Below, piece after piece: positions 12,613 to 25,300 of a stretch of 64,000 nucleotides of DNA. The stretch spans positions 5,324,842-5,388,841 of the forward strand of contig OZ020306.1 in NCBI GenBank assembly GCA_963971305.1, in the 5' to 3' direction. Under the pieces are notes generated by a model. It searched no databases, was not told the DNA's origin, and was given only the letters and a program-made list of their open reading frames with translations. Positions within the stretch are counted from its first letter, which is position 1; each line of letters starts with the position of its first letter. The DNA comes from Arcuatula senhousia (lineage: Eukaryota; Mollusca; Bivalvia; Mytilida; Mytilidae). The translations under genes and the position numbers were made by a program.

Positions 12613-13350
12613 TATGTCTCGCCTGCCGGCACCATCAGAAACAATAATTCTTTCTTTCTTCCACTATATTTTCATAAATTTATAAGGATTTTCAGTTTCT
12701 GAGATCAAAACTTAAAACTTGCTAATATATGCAATAAAAGTTTTCAAAGTCAATCAACCAGAAAATCAAAGTCAAGGTCAAAAGATGGGGATTCAACTGT
12801 GCAAAGCGATTACAAGGGCATATGCATAAGTTTGATCAACCTAGGACGTAAAGTACTTAAGATATGGAGGTGCTTGGAAAACCTTAACACTGCTATTATA
12901 TGATTGAAAATTGTCAAAGTCACTCAACAGGGAAATCAAGGTCAAGGTCAAAAGATGGGGAGGCAACTGTGCTAAGCTTCTACTGAGGCATATGCACATC
13001 AAGTTTCATCAACCTAGGACCTATAATAGTTCTCGAGATATGGAAGTGTTCATAAAACCTTAACACTGCTATTATATATGTATTGAAAATTGTCAAAGTC
13101 ACTCATCCAGCATCTTCGCTAGCCAAGGGTTACGATCCGCTATCTCTCATCTTCATGAAGATGAGAGATAGCAGATCGTAACCCTTGGCTAGCGAAGATG
13201 CTCATCCAGAAAATCAAGGTCAAGGTCAAAAGATGTGGATGCAACTGTGCTAAGCTATTACTTGAGCATATGCATAACCAAGTTTCATCTACCTTGGACT
13301 TATAGTTCTTGAGATATGGAGGTACTTATAAAACCTTAACATAAAAGTTA
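12613..13350. repeat. Tandem array, about three 180 bp units
   Basis: Units share TCAAGGTCAAAAGATG and CTTAACACTGCTATTATAT, starting near 12740, 12920 and 13095. The left edge carries TATGTCTCGCCTGCCGGCACC, tying it to the elements at 11067 and 15619. The third unit is split by the palindrome at 13111-13200. Confidence 0.7.
13111..13200. mobile_element. 90 bp near-perfect palindrome inserted with 9 bp target duplication
   Basis: Two 45 bp arms (13111-13155, 13156-13200) are inverted copies with one mismatch and no spacer. It is flanked by the direct repeat CTCATCCAG at 13102-13110 and 13201-13209. The neighbouring tandem units show the uninterrupted target, so this is a clean insertion. A 9 bp duplication would fit Mutator-like transposition, but the element is too short to assign. 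Confidence 0.85.
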
Positions 13351-16321
13351 CGCCATCTGCAGTTAAGTAACACCTCTGCATCACAAATAAGACAATAAAT
13401 TAGGCTTTAGTGTCAAATTTTGTTTTTATTCATCTAACTACTTGTGATTTATGGTATACCTTTGAAGCCTGGAAAAAGCTCTTTTTTTGGATAATGAATG
13501 TGAATTGACCCTTCTGCATACAAAATATTTACTGCATCTATGTATATATACTGAGTCAACTCAATAATATCTATCAAGGCATTCAGATTGTAATGCCCTA
13601 TTAAAAGACAACTTTATTTCTCATTATCTTCTATTCAAGCCAAAACCCCAAAAAAACTTATATATCAATAGTTTTGACCTTAATAATGGTAATTTTTTTT
13701 TCTTGTTGAAAGTTGTTGACAAATGTACAAATGTACAAAACAGACCCTTTAACTGGCAAATGAACAAGTCAAATGTCAAGGTCAGATTGACACAATACAG
13801 AGTAAATTGCTATACAAAATACTTCACCATTGCAAACACAAAAGATTAACAAGACATTAATTCATCTTTATTATTTATTTTCAACAAGATATGTAATTTT
13901 GTACAAGCAAGGTAACACATAATGACATTCATTTTTAAGTTCACATTACAAGTACACTGGACATACATCATAATAAATAGTACATTTATTTCTTTACATT
14001 TCTCAGTACTTTGCACAATATTCATTTTATACAACTATAGTTTCTATTAAAGAGATATTGTAAAGTTTATAAATAAAACATAAAATCATATATTAGTTAT
14101 AATAAAACATGTTATTTCACAACGCTTGTATAAACAGTGTCTATCAAGGGCAGCTATGCTTTCTTTTGAATTTTTTAAATCTCTCAAGCCAAGGCTTTTA
14201 CAGGTTTAGCATGAGACAATAACTTGCAATAATCTAAGATTTTTCATAAATCTTACGTTCATTATAGCAAAACTGTAAGTGCAATAAATATGTCAAATGT
14301 TTACTAAAACTAAGTCTGATCAGCACCATGTTTGTAAACGAAGAAAAAAATCCCAACCTGAATTATCTATAATCTATTGAACTCTAAATATAGCTATTAA
14401 AGTGCAATAGTTTAAAGGATTAATACAATGCCTTTAGGTATAATTCTTTAAGCTTTTAGTTCTATAAATGTAATATCTGCCCTAGTGGTCTGATCTATTT
14501 TGGCAAGAACCAGACAAAAATTTGTCACTGCAGGTTCAGATAATGGGTTGAAGATCTTGTGTATGAGGTATAAATATAGGTAGTCTGAATATGTCAGTAG
14601 GGTTATAAACCAAAAGGGGTGAGCATTCCAGAGATTGAAACTACCCATATCTTTAATACATTTATGGCAAAACTGAATTGCTCCCTATTATCCTCATTGG
14701 ACTATAGATAGACCCCCCCTTTCAAATGTTTCTGTCTGTCATTGCTTAAACCAAATGTTGAAAATTCCATCTTGTTTTACTTTTGATATTCCATAGTTTT
14801 TACAGGGCATAAAGAAATTAATTATAAAATAAGCTTGGCTGTGAAACCCACAAATGTAGGTCACAAAGTTTGACCTACTTAATATCTGTCACTATTGGTG
14901 ATGCAATATATAAACATATGATTACAATAAAAAATGCAGACATCTTCAAGGAGTACTGATAATAATTATGTCAGATTGACGTGGAATGTTTGAGGTAATC
15001 GAGATACCCTGGCAGGCAGTGAATTTTTGTCACAACCTAATCAAATCATTCATTAATAAAATCTATTTCAAAAGAAATGGGGCTTAAAGTATTTCAATTT
15101 ACTAACACAAAAACCCATTTCTATTCTGACAAAGCAGTTTAAGACACCAATTTAAATACCTTGAACACCTTTTATTCTGCAGAATAAATAATGCATAAAA
15201 ATCAATTTAAAATATACATTATCATAATAAAAATCTTTTCATGGAATAAAAATATGCAGCACTTTTAAATAAGTCATTAGATATACAACCTTCAAAAACA
15301 TTCTTTAACCAACATTTGGTTTAAAACATTCAGCTTATGCCAAATTCTAATGAACTATTAATAAAACCTTTTTTTTTGTATTTATTCCTATTCATGTATA
15401 TCTCCCCTTTGTCTCATTCATTGTTATACAATGATTAAAAAACAATCATTTGGTGTTGAGCCATGAAAGGTTCAGGATATAAAATTTCAGCACAGATAAT
15501 CTTTGGAACTAACATACTCTTTTCTACATATATACAATTAAAAACATGGGACCTGAATTGCAATTCATAAATGTTTGTTAAATGAAATGGACAGAATAAC
15601 AAGTGCAGCCACTAATAGCATGTCTCGCCTTTCGGCACCACCGTAGACTTGTATATACTAAATATCAGATGCCTGGGCACTAGGTGTAAGACTTTTCCAG
15701 CAAATCATTTTTTCCACATATTTCTTTAAAAATTCAAATTAAAAAGTATACAACTAAAAAAACTCCAAAAAAGTTTACAGAGTCATTGAAGCATAAAATG
15801 AGGTCACAATTATATGGCATGGTGTCAATACCATAAACCCAAATGTTTAAATGTTAATTATCAGATGCCTTGGTCTTATACTTTTTAAAGTTATTCATTT
15901 TCAACAAAAGTCTTACAAAACAGTTAACACCCTGGAAAAAAGACCTGAGTTCGCAGAGTTGTTGATGCATGCAAATGGGTTAGGGTCACACAACATGTTG
16001 CCAGTTGAGTATAACACAAACCCAAGTGTCTGTATACCAAGTATCAGATGTCTTGGTATTATACTTTTCAAAGTAAAAGTCTTACAAAAAGGTTTATGCT
16101 TCCAGCCACTGTTAATTAATACCTATGTCTCACCTTGTGCTACCATTCAATGCAGGTGAGACAATTAATTGAAAATTGAAGTAAATGATCATTTTAGGTT
16201 TGAAAAGGTTTAAAGTTCATTAATCAAGATGTACAGGTGAGATATCTGAGTACAGGAGGACTACAGGTCATCTGTCACCTATAAATGAAAGACGCTAGTC
16301 ATTACATGGACACTGAACACG
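13351..16321. other. Non-coding DNA 3' of AKTIP, may include its 3' UTR
   Basis: No coding signal on either strand. Several AATAAA hexamers occur on the minus strand, for example near 15386, 15176 and 13875, and any could end the AKTIP transcript; I cannot choose. A diverged element with GTCTCGCCT / AGGTGAGAC ends occupies about 15619-16153. Confidence 0.4.
15619..16153. mobile_element. Non-autonomous element with GTCTCGCCT ends (copy B)
   Basis: Starts ATGTCTCGCCTTTCGGCACC and ends with a diverged inverse, GCAGGTGAGAC. Internal blocks resembling TATCAGATGCCTNGGCNNT recur two or three times, as in the copy at 11067-11951. No ORF of coding character. Confidence 0.5.
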
Positions 16322-19300
16322 TCACGGAAACCCAGACTCGTCCTTTGATAATATCTGTAGACTTCCTTGCTTCATCCAGGACAATCCATTAATTCTATTC
16401 TGAGAATCTCTTTCACTGGGTCTTGGCTGTCAAAGACAAAAAGAAACATCTATAACATTGGTACAGTGTAGAATGAAATTTGGTTTCAAAATAACTTTAA
16501 ATTTTACAGTACATTTATTGTATCAATCTTACAGACATAAATTATAATTATTTACATTAGAGATTGACACACTTTACAACTTTTATTGACTTGACCTTGG
16601 TCAACTCTTAAATCTTGTACTTGATTACTGTTAAACATCTACCAAAATGAAATATTTAATTGCATGTATTATGGGATCATTTCTTTAAAGAAATAAACTT
16701 AAATTCATATTCAAATTTATGATAATTTGTATCAATAACCTAATAAAATGTACAATTATAAACTGAAAGTTCCTGATATAAAACCAACATAATTTTTGAA
16801 CTTTTAACACAAATATCTTTCTGTCTTGGCCTAATAGCCTAACCTACTTTATAAATCGGTTCCTTGTCTTAACAACCAAGTAAACTTCCCATTCATCAAA
16901 ATTGGTGAACTTTAAAACTCTTTATTTAGTTTTAGACTTTAATCTTTAAATGTCAATACAGACAGGTGTATAATAGGTTAACGGTATAATAATATCTAAT
17001 GCAAGGTATATGCAGTGTGTTTTATTTACATTTTATTAGAGCACTAAAAACAGTAAATAAGTTAACAGTTAATTTTAACAATCATTTTTCTATTAGAAAT
17101 AAGCACAGTGAATATGAGAAGTTTTTCCTTAAATTGTACAAAATAAAAGTTCCAGTAAAAAAAGATGAACAACTTTTTTCATTCTTCTTCCCAAAAATCA
17201 GATAGATAAGGTTTAATTACTATGAGGTGGACAGCCACATTATATAAGAAGGGGTGGATCTTAAAAAGAGTGGATTCTGTCTATACTTAAGGCAAAAGTG
17301 GGGAGGGGGTTCTAAGTCAATTTTGCCTAAAATACACTGGAAAATAACAAAATTTTCCAAGCCAAGGTGGGGTTTCTGGGGGTTGAATCTGCTATTGATA
17401 AGAAAGATTATTTGAAAATGAGATGAAAATCCAACTTGGCAGCTACAAGATATATGGTAGTAAAACAAGGTTTGCTATTACTGTAAACATACTTATTTTA
17501 GGGATTTTTTTTCACAAATTTTGCAGTCAGACAATTTATGCAAACTTAAACACCTGCAAAAATAAATAAAATAATAGTGAAATGAATATAATATTGAACA
17601 GAAAACATGAATAAAAAGCTTCATGTTGAACCCTGTATGTTTTAGGCCCAATATGGATCGTCAATTGCTCTGGACACATGCAGCCCATGATAGACTGACA
17701 AAGGTTTTTGACACATGCAGGCTTTGGTGGACTTTCCATCCACATTTCACAAGGAATTCAATGTTTTATTTTCAAAAGCATATCAACAGAATACAAAAAT
17801 ATTACCCCTTTTGGCCCCAAATTAATGGTATCTGCTACCTTACGCTGTAGCCCCTTTTTGGCCCCTAACAGCAATTAGGGGAAGGGAAGTGTGGCAAAAT
17901 TCATCCTTAATTTTGTAAATTCACCAAAAGAATTCATAGCAAAAAATTTAAATTATAAGGGACAATAAATATAAATTTTGAATTTGGCCTTGTTTGGTCC
18001 CCAATACCAAAATTTTTTTATTGGGGGGGGGGGTGCAATAATTTATCCTCCATTTTGTATCCACTATTTGACAAGACAACTTGCATTTAAAACAAAATCA
18101 AAATCTTTTTATGGTAAGGAACATCATTGTCAAATTTCATAGCAATTGGATAATCTCGTGGTAACACTAATGTTAACAGACGACACAGATGACGAAGACA
18201 AAGACAACAGCATCATACCATTATACGTTAAATTTTTTGCAGTCGTATAAAAATAAGTGATTGCAAACTTGATTGAAATTGTAAAATCTTGAAAATTAGT
18301 ACCCACAGAAATATGTATGTTTACAGTATGTAATTTGCTTTCCATCATAAATACAGCATTATACAACATCTAAATACAAGTGAAATCAATTCATTCACTT
18401 CCTGAATTAAAGTTTAACACAATAGTTATATCATTAAACTTTAGAATATAAATGTCTAAGATACATCGATAAACTTTGGAATAAGGATGTCTAAAATCAA
18501 TTGTATTTTCAACTTTAGACTTGATTAAAACAATAGGCTCTTAAACAAGAGCGATGTTTTGTTGTTGTAATGTCAACATACTGGAAATCCATTTAAAATA
18601 CTTGTAGATTATTAACTATATTGTTCTTTTATACAATTACTACACTTCCTGTCACCCCCAGGCTTGTAAAAATGCCATTCCGAAGTCGCAAATTTTGCGA
18701 CTTCGTCGAATTTGCAGCGATGACTCTGATTTCCACCAACAGAGCAACAAAATGAAGTCATTCTTTGTCAAGAGAGGATATCCAACCAGGGTTTTAAATA
18801 AGGCCATATCCTCGGTCTCTAAGGTAAACAGAACGTCGGCACTGGAGCCTAAAACACAAAATTCCAGCGATCGTGTTCCTTTGGTACTCACGTACCATCC
18901 GCACAATACGGCCGTACAGAACATTTTGATCCGGAATTTTCGCTCCATTGTTTTAGAGGACCAACACATGGCAGAGGTCTTCAATTCGCCGCCTTTAATG
19001 GCTTTTAGGAAGGGCAAAAGTCTTAGACAACACCTTGTCTCCAGCTCTTTTAAAAGCCCGTGTGTTCCACATGTCAGTTTACCTGGGAGACAAATGAGGT
19101 GAATGGTCCGTCCAACACTTTCACTCTTAGAAATGGGTTTACTTGCGTATCGGAGAATTTGATATACGCAATCCAATGCAAAAAATGTCTGATGGTTTAT
19201 GTCGGTGAGACCTGCCGTAGACTTGGAGACCGCTTTGCGGAACACATCAGAAGTGTTCGTAATAGTGGAGATTGTCCGGTAGGTCGCCACTTCAGACAGC

Positions 19301-22300
19301 CAGGCCACAATTTGTCCGATATGCAAGTGACTGTGTTGATGGTGACTAATATGGGTGAAAAGCAACGACAGTCTCTAGAACAGAGAATCATCAAGTTCCT
19401 TGGTTCTAGTCACCCTATGGGCATGAATATCAAAAACAATCTGTTGTAACTTGTTAATGTTCTCTGATTTTATATATTATTCTATTCTTATGTTTCATAT
19501 TAAGCCAAAACATATATTACAGTGCTGGTAGGTTTTTAGTCATAAAGTTCAGGATTGCTAGCTTGTGACGTACTTATGCTAATCATATGCATGTTTATCT
19601 ACAATGTTCAGGATTGATTGTGACGTAATTTATCACTAGCAAATCAGTCTTGTCCTTGTCTTTGTACTGTGCGGGTGTTTCTCTTTTTTCTCCCAGTTTT
19701 TATTTCCCTGAAGAAGGTCTTTTGACCGAAAGTACTCGGGCCCCTCTATCGTTTTATATTTGATTTTAAGTGATATGTTTATGTGTATTTATAATTCGAT
19801 TTTACCTTTTAACCTTGTGGCGTACCTGACTTTTAGTATTGTATTGTTCTTTTATAGAATGTCAATAATATCAATAAGAAATTTCTTGGATAACCTAACA
19901 CAACTTTCTAAAGTAATAATTTAGCCTGTTTTTCCCTTATAGCTAAGTTCCAGAAGATGAATATGGGTAATGAACATAGTTCCCTTAAGACAAGGTCTAG
20001 TAACCAAGAGAAAGGTTGATTTTTAGCATAAAGGGTTTAAACGGCAGTCAGTTTGATTGGCAACAAGAGAAAACTTTGGACAGGAAATTGATTAATAACA
20101 TACAGGTGAGCAGGACACCTCGTTAATAAAACAGGGACTCTTATTCTTCCTGAAGCAGTATTCAAACCAGCAACCAAAACCAAAAGGCCAGCGAAGACAT
20201 CTAATATATTTACAAAAGTATCTATGCATACAATTACCTGATGCAATAAACTATTTCAACAACACAAAGTCTAACATGTTTTTACAATTTAGCAGATATT
20301 GAACATTAAGGTAGATGGGGTGTCTAAAAATTTATCCATAGATATTTTTTTAATTTTGGCCACAGTTTGCTCTATAATGGTACTTTAAATTTCAATAATA
20401 AAATTAAAAGTTCACCAGAGGAGTTTTTGAAGAAATGACTTTGAAAAATGCATGATCCTAGTACTTTTACTATAGGATCAATAGGGAAAATTCAAATTTT
20501 CTTCATTAAAGAAAATTTACTCCATAGATTTTTCTTAAAATTTGTGAAAATCTGTGTTTTGTATTGATTTTTAAATATACTAAATAAAAAATAAAGTTCA
20601 CCATCAAATTTTTTAACAAAAGTGAAAAAAGTGTTTTTTCTTTATTATTTCTATGCAAATTATCTCCCCTTAAAAAGTATAGGAAAATATTAAAATTTCC
20701 GAAGAAGGTGAATTTATCAAATTTTTGGTCGTAATTATCAGTTTTGATGTTTACCTAGCCGAATAGAAATCAATTAGAATAGCTAGCATCATAAAATTTA
20801 AAGTTATGATAAATGTGCAAAAAGATCCACATCTACCTTAAGTCACATTCTGATATTGATCAAAGGGCAATAACTCTAATTTGAAAAGGCTGCTGTCATT
20901 CAAAGAAAAATCTTAGAAATAATAGAATTGGAGTATAGTGCCTACATAATTATAGGTTTCAAGGGCATATACTAGCTTGTCTATTCACATTTCATAAAAT
21001 CTTTCACAAAAAGTAAACTATTACTCTTTAGACATAACCCCCCACAACAAAAGGAATCAGAGAAAACATCTGTTAATTAATACCTGTATTTACTGAGATT
21101 TATTTAAGCTTGAAGCATTTTATTTATTTAATGTTGAGTTTTACCTGCACCAACACCTGTTAACACCAGAGTACAGTAAACGTCTTATATAAGTTTAAGC
21201 ATTACATGAATTACATGAAAATTTTTACCTGTCCCATCACCTGTTAACTACCACCATAGAGCAGAAATAACACCTGTTATTACCTGTATTTACCTGAGGT
21301 TTTATCATATCTTTTCTAGCTTCCTCATGTATATTAGGGTCCCATGACACATATCTGAAATAAATGAGATGTGTCAAAAGGATAGATACAGCTAAGAAAT
21401 AGGATACAGCCACATTTCTTTTGACCTTCTTAATATTCAATAATAAAACAAGAGTATGTCCAAAAGACATAACTCCCCACAGAGAAACAGACCTAAACAC
21501 TATGTGTTCCCTACTTTCCTAGATGGGACGTTAAAATTTGGCAAAACCAAAAATTAATGAAAATATACACTTTTTGTTGTTGATTTCAATGATTATTTAT
21601 TATAATGGTCCTACTTGATTGGTTGGGAGTCGTCTGATTTCATTGGTTATATGTTAAAATGGTCTTACTTGATTGGTTGGAGGTCGTCTGATTTCATTGG
21701 TTATATGTTATAATGGTCTAACTTGATTGTGTGGGGGTCGCCTGATTTCATTGGTTATATGTTATAATGGTCTTACTTGATTGTGTGGGGGTCGTCTGAT
21801 TTGACTGGTTATATGTTATAATGGTCTTACTTGATTGTGTGGGGGTCGTCTGATTCCATTGGTTATATGTTATAATGGTCTTACTTGATTGTGTGGGGGT
21901 CGACTGATTTCATTGGTTATATGTTATAATGGTCTAACTTGATTGTGTGGGGGTCGCCTGATTTCATTGGTTATATGTTATAATGGTCTTACTTGATTGT
22001 GTGGGGGTCGTCTGATTTGACTGGTTATATGTTATAATGGTCTTACTTGATTGTGTGGGGGTCGTCTGATTCCATTGGTTATATGTTATAATGGTCTTAC
22101 TTGATTGTGTGGGGGTCGACTGATTTCATTGGTTATATGTTATAATGGTCTAACTTGATTGTGTGGGGGTCGTCTGATTTCATTGGTTATATGTTATAAT
22201 GGTCTTACTTGATTGTGTGGGGGTCGTCTGATTTCATTGGTAATATGTTATAAAGGTCTTACTTGATTGGTTGGGGGTTGTCTGATTTCATTGGTTACAT

Positions 22301-25300
22301 GTTATAATGGTCTAACTTGATTGTGTGGGGGTCGTCTGATTTCATTGGTTATATGTTATAATGGTCTTACTTGATTGTGTGGGGGTCGTCTGATTTCATT
22401 GGTAATATGTTATAAAGGTCTTACTTGATTGGTTGGGGGTCGTCTGATTTCATTGGTTATATGTTATAAAGGTCTTACTTGATTGGTTGGGGGTCGTCTG
22501 ATTTCATTGGTTATATGTTATAATGGTCTTACTTGATTGTGTGGGGGTCGTCTGATTCCATTGGTTATATGTTATAATGGTCTTACTTGATTGTGTGGGG
22601 GTCGTCTGATTTTACTGGTTATATGTTATAATGGTCTTACTTGATTGTGTGGGGGTCGTCTGATTTCATTGGTTATATGTTATAATGGTCTTACTTGATT
22701 GTGTGGGGGTTGTCTGATTTGACTGGTTATATGTTATAATGGTCTTACTTGATTGTGTGGGGGTCGTCTGATTTCATTGGTTATATGTTATAATGGTCTT
22801 ACTTGATTGTGTGGGGGTCGTCTGATTTGACTGGGTCTTACTTGATTGTGTGGGGGTCGTCTGATTCCATTGGTTATATGTTACATGTATAAAGGTCTTA
22901 CTTGATTGTGTGGGGGTCGTCTGATTTGACTGGTTATATGTTATAATGGTCTTACTTGATTGTGTGGGGGTCGTCTGATTTCATTGGTAATATGTTATAA
23001 TGGTCTTACTTGATTGTGTGGGGGTCGTCTGATTTGACTGGTTATATGTTATAATGGTCTTACTTGATTGTGTGGGGGTCGTCTGATTCCATTGGTTATA
23101 TGTTACATGTATAAAGGTCTTACTTGATTGTGTGGGGGTCGTCTGATTTGACTGGTTATATGTTATAATGGTCTTACTTGATTGTGTGGGGGTCGTCTGA
23201 TTCCATTGGTTATATGTTATAATGGTCTTACTTGATTGTGTGGGGGTCGTCTGATTTCATTGGTTATATGTTATAATGGTCTTACTTGATTGTGTGGGGG
23301 TCGTCTGATTTGACTGGTTATATGTTATAATGGTCTTACTTGATTGTGTGGGGGTCGTCTGATTCCATTGGTTATATGTTACACGTATAAAGGTCTTACT
23401 TGATTGTGTGGGGGTCTTCTGATTCCATTGGTTATATGTTACAATGGTCTTACTTGATTGCGTGGGGGTTGTCTGAATTGACTGGTTATATGTTATAAAG
23501 GTCTTACTTGATTGGTTGGGGGTTGTCTGATTTCATTGGTTATATGTTATAATGGTCTTACTTGATTGTGTGGGGGTCGTCTGATTTGACTGGTTCTTTT
23601 GATTTTTCTTTACTGGTTGCCACTGTCTCGTTCACTTTCTGTTTAAATAATTCTGTGTCCTCTTCACAGCTGTTACAATGAAAGAAAGATAACTCTGATT
23701 TGAATTCCTTATTACAGGAATCTTAATTACTGAAGTCTTCATTTTATGATTAATTTAATATCTAGGAATCTGCTTTTGTATGAACCACAAAATAAAAATA
23801 GGTCGAAGACAGAAATGGCCGGATTTTGTTTAAAAGGAAGTATATGAGCCACAGACCTGAAATCAGATCCCACCTTATGGGAGCCCATGCTGATGCTTCA
23901 TACCAAATATCAAGAAGCTGAGATAAGTAGTTGCTGAGAAAACTGATATGAAAATTTTCTATTATTGGACATTTATGTCAAAAATTAACTAAGTCGGTTA
24001 ACAGAAAGTAGGTGAGCAACAGACCTGAAATTGAATCCCACTCTATGGGAGCCCATGCTGATGCTGCATCAAAAAACATCAATAGGCTGTAATCAGTAGT
24101 TGCTGAGAAAACTGTTACAAAAATTTTCTATTATTGGACATTTATGTCAAAAATTAACTAAGTCGCTAAACAGGAAGTTGGTGAGCATCAGACCTGAAAT
24201 CAAATCCCACCTTATGGGAGCCCATACTGATGCTGCATACCAAATATCAAGAGGATGTGATAAGTAGTTGCTGAGGAAACTGTTATGAAAATTTTCTATA
24301 ATTGGACATTTATGTAAAAAATTAATTAAGTCGGTAAACAAGAAGTAGGTGAGCGACACACCTGAAATCGAATCCCACCTTATTGGAGCCCATGCTGATG
24401 CTGCATACCAAATATCAAGAGGCTGTGATAAGAAGTTGCTGAGAAAACTGTTACGAAAGTATTTTCCCCACCCGCCCAACATTCACCATTTTATAACCCT
24501 GATTTTCACTAGTGAAATCTGGCCAAAAAATAATAATGTATATATGATTATTTAACCTGTAACTTACAGAACAGCAGCCTCAGGATTCCACGGAGACTTG
24601 GTGTCTATCTTATAGAACATCCTTCTGGCATACAGTAACACCTGCCATATATGGTTATTGTTTCTCCTGTCAATATATCAAATTTTCTTTAGTAATTATG
24701 TTCAATTAGTCCCTAGCAGCAGCTATTTCAGTGAGATGAACATTGCAAGGGTGAAATAATAATGAATAAATACACAATGAGTGGATGATTCAGGATGAGT
24801 GAGTTGGTTTTACCCCCCCCCCCCAAGTAACAAAGTAACAATATTTATGGTACATCGGGGAAAAAAATCATTAAAGCAATAAAAAAACTAACATGAAGTA
24901 AGATGGAGTATATAATCAGCTATTTTGTTTTATTTTTCACTTACACAATTTAAACAAAAAAATATGCACAAAGTGCAAGGAAATTATTTTAAACTGTATT
25001 TTGATGTGTGTTTTGTCTAGACTTTACGACAAACTATAAAAATTGCTGCATGCCTCACCTCCATTTTGGAAAAGCTCGTTTTACATCAAGTTCTCCAGTC
25101 GAGGTATCAACTAAAGGATGAAAGACTGGAAAGTCAAAGACTAGATTCTGCAAAGACAAATTAATGTACATAACCAAAGATATGTAGTAAAGTTTATGAA
25201 AACAAACAATGCGTATCCTTATATACTTATGATCAGCTTGGCACAGATTTTTCAAATAGTATAATTAAGCTGCAATGTTGTCCTTGTTGGATTAGTGAGA

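Noticed and set aside
18652..19365. 237-codon minus-strand open frame
   Set aside because: It is the antisense shadow of the Penelope-like GIY-YIG fragment on the plus strand.
21596..23594. A CRISPR-like or coding tandem repeat
   Set aside because: No spacers between units, stop codons in every unit, eukaryotic context; it is an intronic minisatellite.
24147..24482. 111-codon minus-strand frame with repeated [19 protein letters not shown] words
   Set aside because: The repetition comes from the 170 bp tandem units of a non-coding element, not from a protein repeat.
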